From the NCBI GenBank assembly GCA_022036555.1, contig CM039122.1, positions 48,535,600 through 48,599,599 on the forward strand: a DNA stretch of 64,000 bases, given 5' to 3'. The stretch comes from Microstegium vimineum. Lineage: Eukaryota; Streptophyta; Magnoliopsida; Poales; Poaceae. The notes under the pieces are model-generated. The model made no database searches. It was not told where the DNA came from and saw only the letters and a list, made by a program, of their open reading frames with translations. Both the position numbers and the translations under genes were made by a program. This document shows, piece by piece, positions 47,551 through 58,830 of the stretch. Position 1 is the stretch's first letter. Each line of letters starts with the position of its first letter.

Positions 47551-50500
47551 ATTGCATTGCCCAATTCTCGCACGCACGCACGCCTAGCTAGCTTTGCTAG
47601 GCAATGGCCAGCGGCGGACCAGCACTCCAGCACTGTGCGTGGTAACTATAGTGAACACCGGACTGGACGGTAGCAAACCAGAGAATTTGATTATTATATA
47701 TGGCAGCATCAGCAGCAGTAACAGCACAGCAACAACAGGAGGAGGAGGCCGGAGGAGGTACATGGGTACATACATGGACGACCCCGGTCAGTGCAGCGCA
47801 GCTAGCGTACGTCCGCGTCCTCTACTCCTCCCTCCGTATCTGGTAATATAAGTGTATGCCACAAGCATAGCGTGACATGCATGCTCGATAGTAACAGTAA
47901 TACTAGTTACCAGATCGAGCATCCATTTCAAGTGCTATATATTATTATTATTACTACCCGGCCTTTCCCTACTATCCCGCTCCTTCATTCCGTATTTATT
48001 TCCTAATTCTTACTTTAATTGATGTGATTCGGCGTGATTGAGCAAGTCAAATAATGTTGACGCAGTTAGCTCTAGCTTATTATTTCTTTCTAGCTAGTTT
48101 TGGTCTAAGAGCAAGCACACAGATTTTTTTGATGTGCCAAGTGGATCGTAGGGAGACGTACGCTAGTACTCCATACATAGTACAGTACGTATATATGTCA
48201 TATGTGTGGGTGCCAGCCATTGTGTCTGTAGACAAGAAAACTATTTAATTTGTGATTGTATGGACCCATGGATCGGATAAGAAATTATATGTGTGTGTGC
48301 ACATGCATGCTCCGCTTTCCTTTTTTAAAACCTGTGTTAAGTTTTGGTATTATTTTTATATACATATTGGGGAAGTTGGCAGTTGAGATTATAAAACGGG
48401 CAAGGAGTTAGGTGGGCACAACCTCTCTTGGTCCTTGTTGGTTACCACAAAGAATTCTCACCGGCCACTTACTATGTAATAATAAAGACGTGCTATTTTA
48501 CCTTTTGTGTGTGTGGGCTCACAGATTGGGATCAAATGTTTCCATGTTCCCTTCAAAAACATCAGTTTTAATTTACATAAGAATTGTGAATCATCAGGAA
48601 TTGTCGACGTCAGCCAAATATCAGGCAGAATACTGGAAGATATAGGTAACAAAGGATCCTAAGGATTAATATGAATACATTATTTTTTTTATAGAGAGAA
48701 GATATATATAATTCTCAGATTTCATATATAGTATATTTTCAACATAAGTGAAAATTCCAAACAAATAAAATGGTTCTTGCATGCATGGTCACATCTTCTC
48801 TCGGGATAAAAATAGATTGCCACCTGCACCAATGTGTGGGGATGATTTATGATTGGGTTCCTGAATCATTCTTGTTTTGTCAAGATCTTGCTTACATGCA
48901 TGATGAGCCTGTCCGCGGCATAAACCACTGGATCTGAAGTGTCAGATGTGGAGCATATATAGGAGTTAGTGAGATCTATATCATTTGGCTCATTCCCTTA
49001 GTGTCTACAGTTTGTACCTAAAGACACCCACAAGATTGACAAAAGTTTATCATCACAATCCATAAGCGTCCAAGTGAACACAGTGAAATCCTATAATAAA
49101 CAGATAGTGTAAGGTGGGGAACGCAGGTAAATATATCTCTCTCTAGTCTCAAAAAGGGAAATAGTTATAGAGTAAAACATCAGTAAAACCAAATGCTCTT
49201 GAGAATTCATAGCTGAACTGTTGAACAGCAGTAGGCAGAGCGCTTCTTTAGTAAAGGCAAAGGGCAAAGCCTCTGACACTATGTTTAGAGATTTAATCAT
49301 GAGATACAATAATGTAATGGGCCCACGGTTTATCACAGGGTACGTAAGAGTCTGATTAAACAGATTTGCCAATTGGGGTGCTACAAAACTGTCAGTTTCA
49401 TGTGGTGAAGAATGAGTGAGTACGTTGGCCTGGCGCGGCTCTTACTTCTTAGTCTACGTACGTGGGGCATGATTATGGGGGAATAAGGTTTCAGAGTACT
49501 AATAAGGTTTAACTTTAAGACGAAGGTGAATTTCTTCTTCTTTTGTTTCACACATCGCCAGTAATGGTACCTGCAGTACCACTCCGGGTTATAGAACACA
49601 AAATTACATTGCCTTGCCAAAACCCTCGGTAGAATTGAAAGAGCTTGCTCATAATAAGGTACCACCACACTACATGTGTCCTGGACGGTAGAAAGAGTTC
49701 CATTTATTGCTACCGTAGTGTTTTTGTTCCCAACAGAAGTGTGCACTGAGACACTTTTTTTCTAGAGATCGAGGGCATAACCCTACCCTAAATGCATTCA
49801 AGACTAAATATTCATTATGTTTACAAATGCTTGATCCTGCTCTGGTGATCCTGCTCGATCTGCTTTGTTTATATATATGGAATAGAATGAGTTGATCCAT
49901 CACCATGTTATTCCTCCTATGCTAATTATTAGTACTAGTGAGACATAATTTGAGTAATTGACTCATAATGCATCATCCTATCTAAAATGGCTTGATTCCC
50001 TAAACAAAACGCCCCACAATGTAAGAGACATATTTCATTAATTCAGATCCATAAAGGTCAACCACCGTACCGGTTGGAAGAATGCATCAGAGTCTTGCTG
50101 CAAGTTAGACAGCGATCGAGATATGCAAAACTTCAATAAGAAAACATGGAATGGAGTGCGGCATACTCCTTAATTAGGAAAAAAAAATGAAGTGAATAGT
50201 GAAGTGCTGAGTTAGAAAGATATACATTTGTTTTGAGCACTGAAGTGGAATAAATATACCGTGCGGTCCCTAAAGTCTTTCGTTGAGAAAAGGTGCACAG
50301 AATCTTCTCTGATCAGCATTATTAGTAAAGTGCTACTGTAGTAGCTAGGGTACTTTACATCGAATAATTAAGATGGCTGATGACGGTGGACTGACTTATA
50401 TTATACGGAGAGTGTCTAAGATGGAGACAGCAGTCTCTTTACCATGCTCGCCGAACACCCCCGTTTGGTACTTAATTGCTCTCTCCCGATCGAATACAAC

Positions 50501-52550
50501 TGCTCCTGCATGAGCTAATAACCAGTGGCAGACCGAGGTACGCACAGGCAGGCAGGCAGGCAGCGACATGCTCACATGCATGACGATGGTCGACGAGTAC
50601 TACCGATCAGATAGACGATCCAAGTTTCTGCTGCTGCTGGCCACAGAGGCCAGAGCGCTCGATCCGCCCTGTCGATCAGTCACGACGCGCACAGTGAAGT
50701 GAACACATACGCAGCACGTACAGTCGATGGTGGTCGTGGTCGTCCTAGAATCGACGGTCCCAAGGGCGCGACATGCCCCGGTCGCCAGGGGTACGGGCAC
50801 CACCACTGTCGCGTCGGGGGTCATGCGCCGCTGTGCACTCCGGATCGAACTCGACGAGCGAGAGCGTCCATTTGCATGCATAGTATGCTCCAGGTCAGGG
50901 CGGCGTGTGTGGGGGTAGGCCGGCGCGGCGGGCGGCCGGCCGGATAGAATTGTCGTCCTCGCCCCCTCAGCTCACGGACGTGCGCGTGCCGTGCGCCTGT
51001 CGCCGGCGGCCGGGTCCTGCGGGGCGAGGACACGCGTACGGGTACGGCCGGCTCAACGGACAAGGGCAAACGATGCGTGACGCGCCCGGTGCCCGGTGCG
51101 GCCGGTGACCGTCGTAGCAGTCGCCATTGTTGCATACTATTCCTACGTGCTCTACTAGCGGGCGAGCGCCGGGGACCAACAACTATAGAGCTAAGCCCGG
51201 CTGCCCGGGCCGGCCGGCAGCACAGCACCCCCTCCCTAACAAGTGTCTGCTACTACTACTACTACTACTGATGGATCGATCGATGGTTTCAACAAATTAT
51301 TGTGTTGTGCGGCGTGATCCGTGACGACGGCCACCAGCGGCCACATGCTTGCGAGAAACGCCAAGCAAGTTGCGAGAAACGGTCTTGTCGAAGCAGACTG
51401 ATGGAGTGATGGATGGGCAACCGGCCGGCAGCGTTTACCGAGCAATGACGAGGGAACAGTGCGATCTACAGTACGCTTGCCAGCAACGCGCACTCAGGGA
51501 GAAGCAAGGACCGGCGCTTCGGTAGCCTATAGTTGTGCCGGCTCGTTCCTATCGTGTCCGGCCGGCCGTCGTCTGCCAGGACGGATGGGAGCCGCCCGAT
51601 CGTAAGATCAAGAAGTCACCCAGAACGAACGCGTAGTAGTAGTAGTAAACTGGCGGGCTGCAGTAGTCGCGTGCGTAATGGGGGGAGGCCCGGGTGTTCC
51701 CTGAAAGCAGATCGAGAACAGCGAGACGGGCACGTACGGTACACTGTACAAAGCCCCGCTAGGCCGGTACCACTTATCACGCTGTCGCCAATTCTCCGTG
51801 TGCCAGTTCCAGGCGGCCCTTGGATCTCTGGCCTCTGGGTTTGAGGGGTTTCAGACTTCCAGTACGGACCTAGCTAGCGCTACGCCACTAGCTACTACAG
51901 TAGTTACTGCTCCCTCTTATCTACTAGTACAAAATTATATATATATATATATATATCAATTCTTGCTTTATTTTTTCTAGATAGTAATAGACAACTTAAA
52001 TTATCATGACCGGAGTTTTCAGTTTAGGCATTAGAATTTGTTAGGTCACCCCAAATTACCGAGATTCGACTGAAATTTCACTATTTTTGGAAACATGGAG
52101 CGAGTGTGATTTTCCTAAAGATTTTTGTAAATGTAAAAAACAAATTGGCACATGTATTGTAGAAGAAGAATATGCAACATAAATAAACAATAGAACATAC
52201 AAAGTTAGATTTATATATAACATGTATTTGTGTAATATGAGAATCTGTAGGTTTCTTCTTTCAGCCCCCCCCCCCCCCCTCCTACCGGGGGCCCAAATTT
52301 TGAGCTCTGATCCGTGACCAGATCTCTTACTGTTACTTATTCATTGTCAATGTATTAAACCTCCAGATTAACCCTCATGGCACGTGATAGTAGGAGAAAA
52401 GGCTAGATCATATAATATAGAAATATCCATACACAGCTGTTGTAGTGTTAGGATTTAAAGAATTTAGAAACATTAATGATATAATTTTGATTAACCATGC
52501 ATGGATCCTAAATTTTGTACATACATGAACCTATAGCACATATCTCTTAA
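47551..52550. other. Long gene-free region after the ERF gene
   Basis: 47551-47900 is probably the ERF 3' UTR. The remainder is AT-rich with one GC-rich patch (50590-51700). In that patch overlapping frames up to 135 codons lie on both strands, and none has a recognised domain. Simple repeats include (ACT)n at about 51252-51268, (AT)n at about 51928-51953 and C15 at 52265-52279. A 'CTCCCTCCGTATCTGG' word at about 47827 looks like a single Stowaway end without a partner. Confidence 0.4.
52265..52279 (+). repeat. Poly-C tract, C15
   Basis: Fifteen Cs in a row, one of five long G or C homopolymers in the window. Confidence 0.9.
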
Positions 52551-52798
52551 GAGCATCTCCAACAACTCCTTAAAATTTACTTGTCAAATCCTATGATTTA
52601 GCAAGTTGCTAAAATATTTGGCAAGTGAAAAAAATATTTATCTCCAACAAGTTGGTATTTTAACTTGGTAAGTGAAAAAAATATACTAAGTGTGAAGATT
52701 TATTAAGTCTGTGGTGTTGGTAAATATATCAAGTGGATTTAAGGAGTTGTTGGAGATGTGCTTTCGTGTTTTTTCTAAAAAAATTGTTGGAGATGCTC
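52551..52798. mobile_element. MITE with GAGCATCTCCAACA termini
   Basis: The left end GAGCATCTCCAACAACTCC is mirrored at about 52739-52760 (TTTAAGGAGTTGTTGGAGATG). A second right-end-like TTGTTGGAGATGCTC follows at 52784-52798. So the element either has an extra right end or was hit by partial duplication. It is AT-rich, with no coding. The target duplication is not clear. Confidence 0.75.
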
Positions 52799-53409
52799 TC
52801 GGTGGCTAAGTAACACATCTCGCCGTGTAAAAAGCAGGTTGAATCTAACAAGTTAGCTTTACTTCCACAGTTAGCCGGGGCTGGCAGAGAGAGAGAGAGA
52901 GTAGTAGCAGAGGTAGAGCACACATGCTCCAAATAGTACGTCTAGGGACGCATACGTATACCGGTATTTGTACGACAATAAGTACAGTACAGGCGTAGAG
53001 CTAGCTAGCGTCGCTCTGGCAGATAGCTCAGGCGTACTGTAGACTGCTTTGGGCTTGTATTTCTACGGCCCACGTGTGAACCGGAAGGATTGCGGCGCAC
53101 TGGTCGGTTCCTTTTTTTTCCTTTCCCCGTACGCCCGTCGTCGCAGGATCCTGATCAGCTTTTTAATTCTGACATTCTCCGGCCTGCCATCCCCTATATG
53201 CCCATCGACGACGTAAGACTCAACTAACATACCTGATGGAGATTGGAGATTGGAGGTCCCCCGCCCCGGCCGGGGTTTACTAGTTTATTAGTGCTGCTAA
53301 TGGTTCGTTAGCACATGGTATTAATACTCCCGTACGTACGCTCTACGTACATACGCTGGACAGTTACTCTAGAAGACTAGTATCAGAAAGAGGAACACAT
53401 ATGCAGTTA

Positions 53410-53730
53410 GGGCATATTTAGATCCCACTGAAATCCAAAATATTTTGGGTTTTGATTTTCCATTTTGCAAAATGAAATTAAACACCACCCAAAATATTTG
53501 GCAAAAAGTGGTTCATTCCCTATTTTGAGTTTTGGACTTAAGATGCCAAAATAACTTAAATTTTGCATTGGTTTGTGTGTCACTCTCACAATCCCTATCA
53601 TTGAAATTCAAAATAAGTTAAACTTCAGTTGAAACTAAACACCCCCTGAAATATTTTACATTTTGGATTTTAGAATCCAAAATAGTTAGTATTTTGGAGT
53701 TTGGATTTTGGGATGGAACTAAACAGACCC
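53410..53730. mobile_element. Tourist-like MITE (PIF/Harbinger type), 321 bp
   Basis: The left end GGGCATATTTAGATCCCA and the right end (reverse complement GGGTCTGTTTAGTTCCATCC) are similar. The element is flanked by a 3-bp TTA duplication (53407-53409 and 53731-53733). Inside are many 'CCAAAAT' words on both strands, giving a self-folding structure. There is no coding capacity. Confidence 0.8.
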
Positions 53731-54635
53731 TTACACTACTATACTATACGGTACTATAGTACTATAATACCTGTACGTACTCCGTACGCGGTACGCTGAA
53801 GAAGACTGCTAGCTAGAAGAGCATGGAGTTCATGCACGAAGAGAGATGGGGGCTCTACAGTAGGAACCGACGCACGTGCGGATGTCGAGAGGCAAGCAGC
53901 AGACAAGAAGTCGTTAGCACGATCTTAGGTTAGATATCCCGGTCCCACCGTCACGTAAGGTGGTGGGCCATGCTTGCCAGAGTTCCTACCGCGCCATCAG
54001 GCGCTCACGTAATCCGGCTCGATCGGACCCGGCTGGTCGAGAGACAAGCATAGCAAGTACCTACTGCTACTGCTCGCTCCAACATGTCCGGTCTGCTTCA
54101 TTTTAACCTCACCTCCCTGACTTGGTCATAATATAAGGTCAATTTGACGGTGCATTCTACAGCCATTCAGCGCATTCACCACGAATTAATTAGTGTGTGG
54201 TGTTCAGAGAGAAGTGGAGAAGGTGATTTTCTGTAAAGATTGAATGATTAGATTGATTGTAACATTTGAACAACAACGATTACATATATTCAGAGCTCGT
54301 TTGACATAACATTATATATATGTTGAATCTCGAAGAAATTTAAAAACTGATCCTTGATATTTTATTAGAAATATATATGTATACATAAAATTTCATTATT
54401 AATCTTCCATGAGAAAAAAAAACAGTTAAAATTCATGCAAGATTAGGAAGTGCAATATGATGTATGAATAAGATGATTAACTGAGGAAGAGACCCAAATG
54501 CCTCTGGACCTTGCAAACCTCCAACAACACCATGAACATGTGTTTTAGAACATGGTTCTCGTGCATAATGCGGTAACCATAATTCACCCGGAACATGGTG
54601 TGAGGCCTAGCGCGCTATGCAACCTACTACTTGGT

Positions 54636-54861
54636 CCTTGTTTAGATGCCTTTAAAATTTTACAAGATTTTTAGTCATATCGAATCTTTGACGTATGGAT
54701 GGAGTATTAAATATAAATAAAAAATAACTAATTCAACGTTTTGTCTGTAATTTGTGAGACAAATCTTTTGAATCCAGTTACTATATAGTTGAACAATAGT
54801 TACCAAATAGAAACGAAAGTGATACAATACCATTTTTAAAAAGTTTTTGCATCTGAACAAG
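54636..54861. mobile_element. MITE with CTTGTTTAGATGC termini
   Basis: The left end CCTTGTTTAGATGCC and the right end TTTTTGCATCTGAACAAG are inverted repeats. Inner landmarks ('TCGAATCTTTG', 'GGAGTATTAAATATAAAT', 'TTTGTCTGTAATTTG.GAGAC.AATCTTTTGA', 'AGAAACGAAAGTG') belong to a very common MITE family of sorghum and maize. The flanks ACTTGGT and ACTTTGGT may be an imperfect 8-bp target duplication, which would suggest a hAT-type mover. Confidence 0.8.
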
Positions 54862-54999
54862 ACTTTGGTCTCCTTGTTTGCCTTTGCCCATTGGCAGAGG
54901 ACGGCAGGGCAAAAATGAGAGGCAGCTTCGGCAGGCAGGCAGGCAGGCAGAGGGGACTAGTCACTCATTCTCCTCATAACTTCCTGCGATGAGCTTGCA

Positions 55000-55022
55000 G
55001 GGGGGGGGGGGGGGGGGGGGGG
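55000..55022 (+). repeat. Poly-G tract, G23
   Basis: Twenty-three Gs in a row; it may form a G-quadruplex. The exact length is uncertain. Confidence 0.9.
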
Positions 55023-56776
55023 TGGATTATTGCGAGTGGCTGGCGACCGCTTGTCTGGAGCTGGAGACGCCGCATGCATTCCGATTGGGCAACTCGTAAA
55101 GTGCCCGTTGAAACGCACAGTGCTGCTGCCCCCAATTTGGATTTCGGGAGCAGTGGGGGGCCGGCTCCTTTTGGACGCCTCAAACCGCTGTCTGTGCTAG
55201 CGTGTCGGATCGCTCCATCATTTTCTTTGTCCGATCCTGGCTCTCGTCTCTTCCAAATTAAACCCTCCGGTAATATTTCCCTCGAGTCCCCTGAGCCTTA
55301 CTTACCGTGAGTGCTGTTTGATAGTAGTATCTGGCTGATGCGTCTGTTAAAAGTTAAAACCAGCAAATCTGTAGAGACCACTCGATCGACTCTGCGGCAG
55401 CCGGCCAGACGAGCGCGATAGCAACGTCCCATACCTGTGCCCGAGCAACCGGCGGCAGGCATCGCTTTCGGGGATCCCCGAACGCGGAAAAACCAGATGC
55501 GCAGCGCAGGGCGGGGGGAGGTGGACATGCCGCCGCAGCACCTTGTACTACGAGCCGGGACGGGACGACCTTCACTGCACTGCACAACATGCGCCGCCGC
55601 AGCGTCTGAGGATCGGCGCTGGGTTTTTTTTTTCTTTTCCACGGGCGACACGTACGAACCTGCCGAAAGGAGCGTACTGTGTGATCCTCCCCAGCAGGTC
55701 GCCGTCTCCGCCGGAGAAAAAAAGATGGCGCACGTACCTGGTCGGCGAAGGGAAAAGGCATCGGCATCGTCGTCGTTTCAATGGCGATGGGACGTGAGAG
55801 TACGATCGTTAAAAGGGAAGGGAAAATAAAAAGGGGATCAGCTCAACAGTGGCGACGCACTCGATTATCAACGGAGGTTTGTCTGCTGTTTGAGGTTAGC
55901 CAATGGCGACCGCGCACGTGCGCAGCGTTACAGTGGAGGATCACGAACCTTACATCTGCCGAGCGGCGAGCGCACTCACTGACGGGACTGAATTAGCAGT
56001 AGTATGTTTTCTTCCGTTCTTGCCAACAGTCAGACTCCGTTAATAAATGCGTGCGAGATCTGTTTGGTTGGATATCGTATCGCCGCATTTTTCTTTCTTT
56101 GATTCTTTCTTTCGCTCGTTCTCCTTCCTTCCTGCTACAGGTCTCTTCGGTGTTGGTTGGGGCCGCTGGTGTGTGCTTGTGCGTTGAACACTGTTTGCAG
56201 TTGCAGATGCAGGCTTGCTTGCATTGCCCGGGGCCGGGGCCGGGGCCGGGGATCGGAAGGAAGGGGGATAATTGATGCGTGCGTGACTAAAGCTTTGTTT
56301 GTCGATTAATGGTCCACCAGTGTGAGTGACATGATCGGCTCGGCGATTGGGCGAAACGTGCTTGCACGAACACCGTGACTGTGATGCCTGAATAGTACTG
56401 CTGCCTGGTGCCTGCTTTGACCAATCATTGGGCCAACACAGGCCAATTGGAAATTTTTTTGGGCGGGGTGAGGTGACACTGGGGCACGCATATTTTTTTT
56501 GTTTGTGGGTTGGTTAGTCGCATTTGGTTTGTGAAGGGAAACATGCCCAATTGCAAGACTGTTAGCCACCATACTCAATTTGGTTTCCTTTTGGCGATAA
56601 AGCGTCCTCGCTTTTCAGTTGGTGGGTGGTCCGTGTCCTTTTCTCACGAGCCTTCACAAGGAATCGAGGTTTTCACTTTTTATTATAAACAAAAAAAAAC
56701 TCATTTACTGTTAATTTTACTAGCTTCTAAATATTCACTACATACACGTATAAGTATAATTGTGCACACTTAAAAT
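55023..56776. other. Intergenic, no gene recognised
   Basis: A GC-rich patch at 55300-55830 has frames up to 137 codons on both strands, mutually overlapping and without domains. A short (GGGGCC)n-like run, 'CCGGGGCCGGGGCCGGGG', sits at about 56229-56249. No terminal repeats were found. Confidence 0.4.
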
Positions 56777-57016
56777 CTTGTTTGGATACACATGTATCTA
56801 TCTTAAACTACGTGTATTTAAGTGGAACTTATTTTAAATCAACTTCAACACATGTAAGTTGAAGTAAATACATAAATATCCAGGACTTGTTTGTGTGTAC
56901 TCGAAGTTGTATCAATTAATATATATTGGTGATGAATTGGACTAGAACTTAACTAAAATCTACCCCGATACACGTACACGTGAATTAAAATGAATCCGAT
57001 AACATCCAAAAACAAG
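56777..57016. mobile_element. Probable MITE with CTTGTTTGGAT-like termini
   Basis: The left end CTTGTTTGGATAC and the right end (reverse complement CTTGTTTTTGGATGTTATC) are similar apart from two extra T. 240 bp, AT-rich, with inner partly inverted words ('AACTTCAACACATGTAAGTTGAAGT'). No clear target duplication, so the ends are less certain than for the other MITEs. Confidence 0.5.
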
Positions 57017-58140
57017 GTATGAGTAAACTACGTGTCCAATTGGTCATAAGAATAGCAGCCTTGAGACAATCGCATGTTTTCACTTTTCACCCCAGTAACC
57101 TCTACAATTTGGTCCATCTGGCCAATCATATGGTTCGATGCCACGGCGGAGTGCTAATGTGCTATTAGCCCATGCCCAAAATTCCTAAAACAACGTACGT
57201 GCAGCCCTTGCCACCTGTGTGTTATCCATGCAACAACTGGCAAATGCGTGTAATATGTTGAATGTGTGTAGTGGAATTAATTTCTAGTCCTTCGTACTAT
57301 CATGTGTGATACGTTTGTGAAAACGACCTCACCAACTAGGTAGCAGCGATAGATATTCGAGTATGGCGCCATTTCATGGTCATGGGTCATGAAAAAGCTG
57401 ACTATGACTGGGAAGCTTCACTGAAGATGATCTTGTCATGGAAAAGCCTAGGATAGGTACCACCACTTGGTGAATACTCTCAAAAGATGGTTGCCCTCAG
57501 CTGTCCACTGAGAAAAACACTGAATAGCCATCAAAATTCCTGAGCCAACTAAATTCCTGAATAATCTTCATCAATGATAATGCCAACTAAATATTGTTAG
57601 ATTCTTCATCAATGATATTTTCATAGTATACCTATTTGATATCATAAAACTTTATATTTTTTCTATAATTTTGATTAAACTTATAATATTTTGACTCTTC
57701 AAGATTTTTGGAATAACTTATAATTTGAAATTGAGGGACTAATAATAATAACCATAGTCCAAAGAGTTTTTTTATTGAAGAAATGTAGCCCAAAGGTATT
57801 AAAGGGCATATCCGGCCTTCTAAGATTTTTCAGCCCAGCAATCCTTGGACAATTCCAATCCAAATCCAATCCAAACTATTTTAAGGCCCGAAGCTTATAC
57901 CCAAACGTTGGGCACCCACCAGGCCCACGTAACATTTGCTCCGAAAAAAAAACAGGCCCACGCAACAATGCAGGCGAAGATCAAACTGTCTAAGTTTTTT
58001 GCCAATATACTTTATAAAAGACTAGCCAAAATGTCCGTATGTTGCAACACATGATTATTTATTTGGCACCATAATGATAATGCTACCGCTAGTACGTAGA
58101 TCCAATATAGATGACCAGCAATGAATCATGCATGATTGTA
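57017..58140. other. Intergenic, AT-rich
   Basis: No gene recognised. Two short segments containing 'CTTCATCAATGATA' (about 57567 and 57605) are a local duplication. Confidence 0.4.
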
Positions 58141-58480
58141 AATTGGGTGCACGTCCTCCTTGTCGCCCTCGTCGTCGCTGAGCTCCTCCTGCAGAAGCTC
58201 GATTTCGGCGTAGCATTTGGCGCGGGTACTGGCGGTGGATGTCGGCGTCCCGCTCGTCGGACCTCTTCAGCATGGGCGATTGCGGCGAGCTTGGCCTTGG
58301 ACCCCGGCATGAGACGGTCGATGGATTCGGGAAATTCAGGGAAATACCATCTAGGCGGGAGCCGTTCCGTCTGCTTGAGCATGACGTCCATGGTCTCCTG
58401 GTTCAACCTCACCCGCCTTGTCTCCGGCTTGTTGACCTCACCACCCGCCTTGACCTCGTCATCGTCCCCTGCGATCCTCC
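58141..58480 (-). pseudogene. Unrecognised coding fragment, probably frameshifted
   Basis: On the - strand a frame from about 58480 reads through EVNKPETRRVRLNQETMDVM and YFPEFPESIDRLMPGSKAKL to HAEEVRRA (about 58255). It looks like a real protein segment: mixed composition, aromatic and charged residues, no low complexity. After that the open frame turns Arg/Pro-rich. A different frame over 58141-58215 gives YAEIELLQEELSDDEGDKED, an acidic helix-like end, which suggests a frameshift near 58215-58255. No start codon in good context and no known family were found. It could be an exon of a decayed gene or a captured fragment. No function is proposed. Confidence 0.35.
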
Positions 58481-58830
58481 TTCAACTCGTTGCGTGCGTA
58501 TATCGTCAATCGTCCGCTCGATCGAATATTCTTCTTCTCTTCTCACAAGAAAATAAAATAAAGAAGCTATGATCCTGATTACGTTTTTGCAGCCTATTAG
58601 CTTACAATATTTATTTATTTCCCTCATGGCGTCATGTCTCCTCCGTCTCAAACTTGGCCAGCAGTGCAGACTTTTGGGCAAGGCGCCAAGGCCCATCTCG
58701 ACTTGAACGGTCGGGTTTGTTTTTGGGCCGCGTACGTGCGCGCATCTTATATTATATAATTAACAATCAAATGCTTCATTGTGTAGCTAGTGCTCCCTGA
58801 TATATCTTTGGTTGTTTATTTAAATCATAT

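Noticed and set aside
47822..47860. CTCCCTCCGTATCTGG, like a Stowaway terminus
   Set aside because: No matching right end within 500 bp and no paired TA duplication. At most it is a relic end.
50590..51700. GC-rich patch with many overlapping frames after the ERF gene
   Set aside because: None of the frames gives a recognisable domain or consistent coding pattern, and both strands are equally open.
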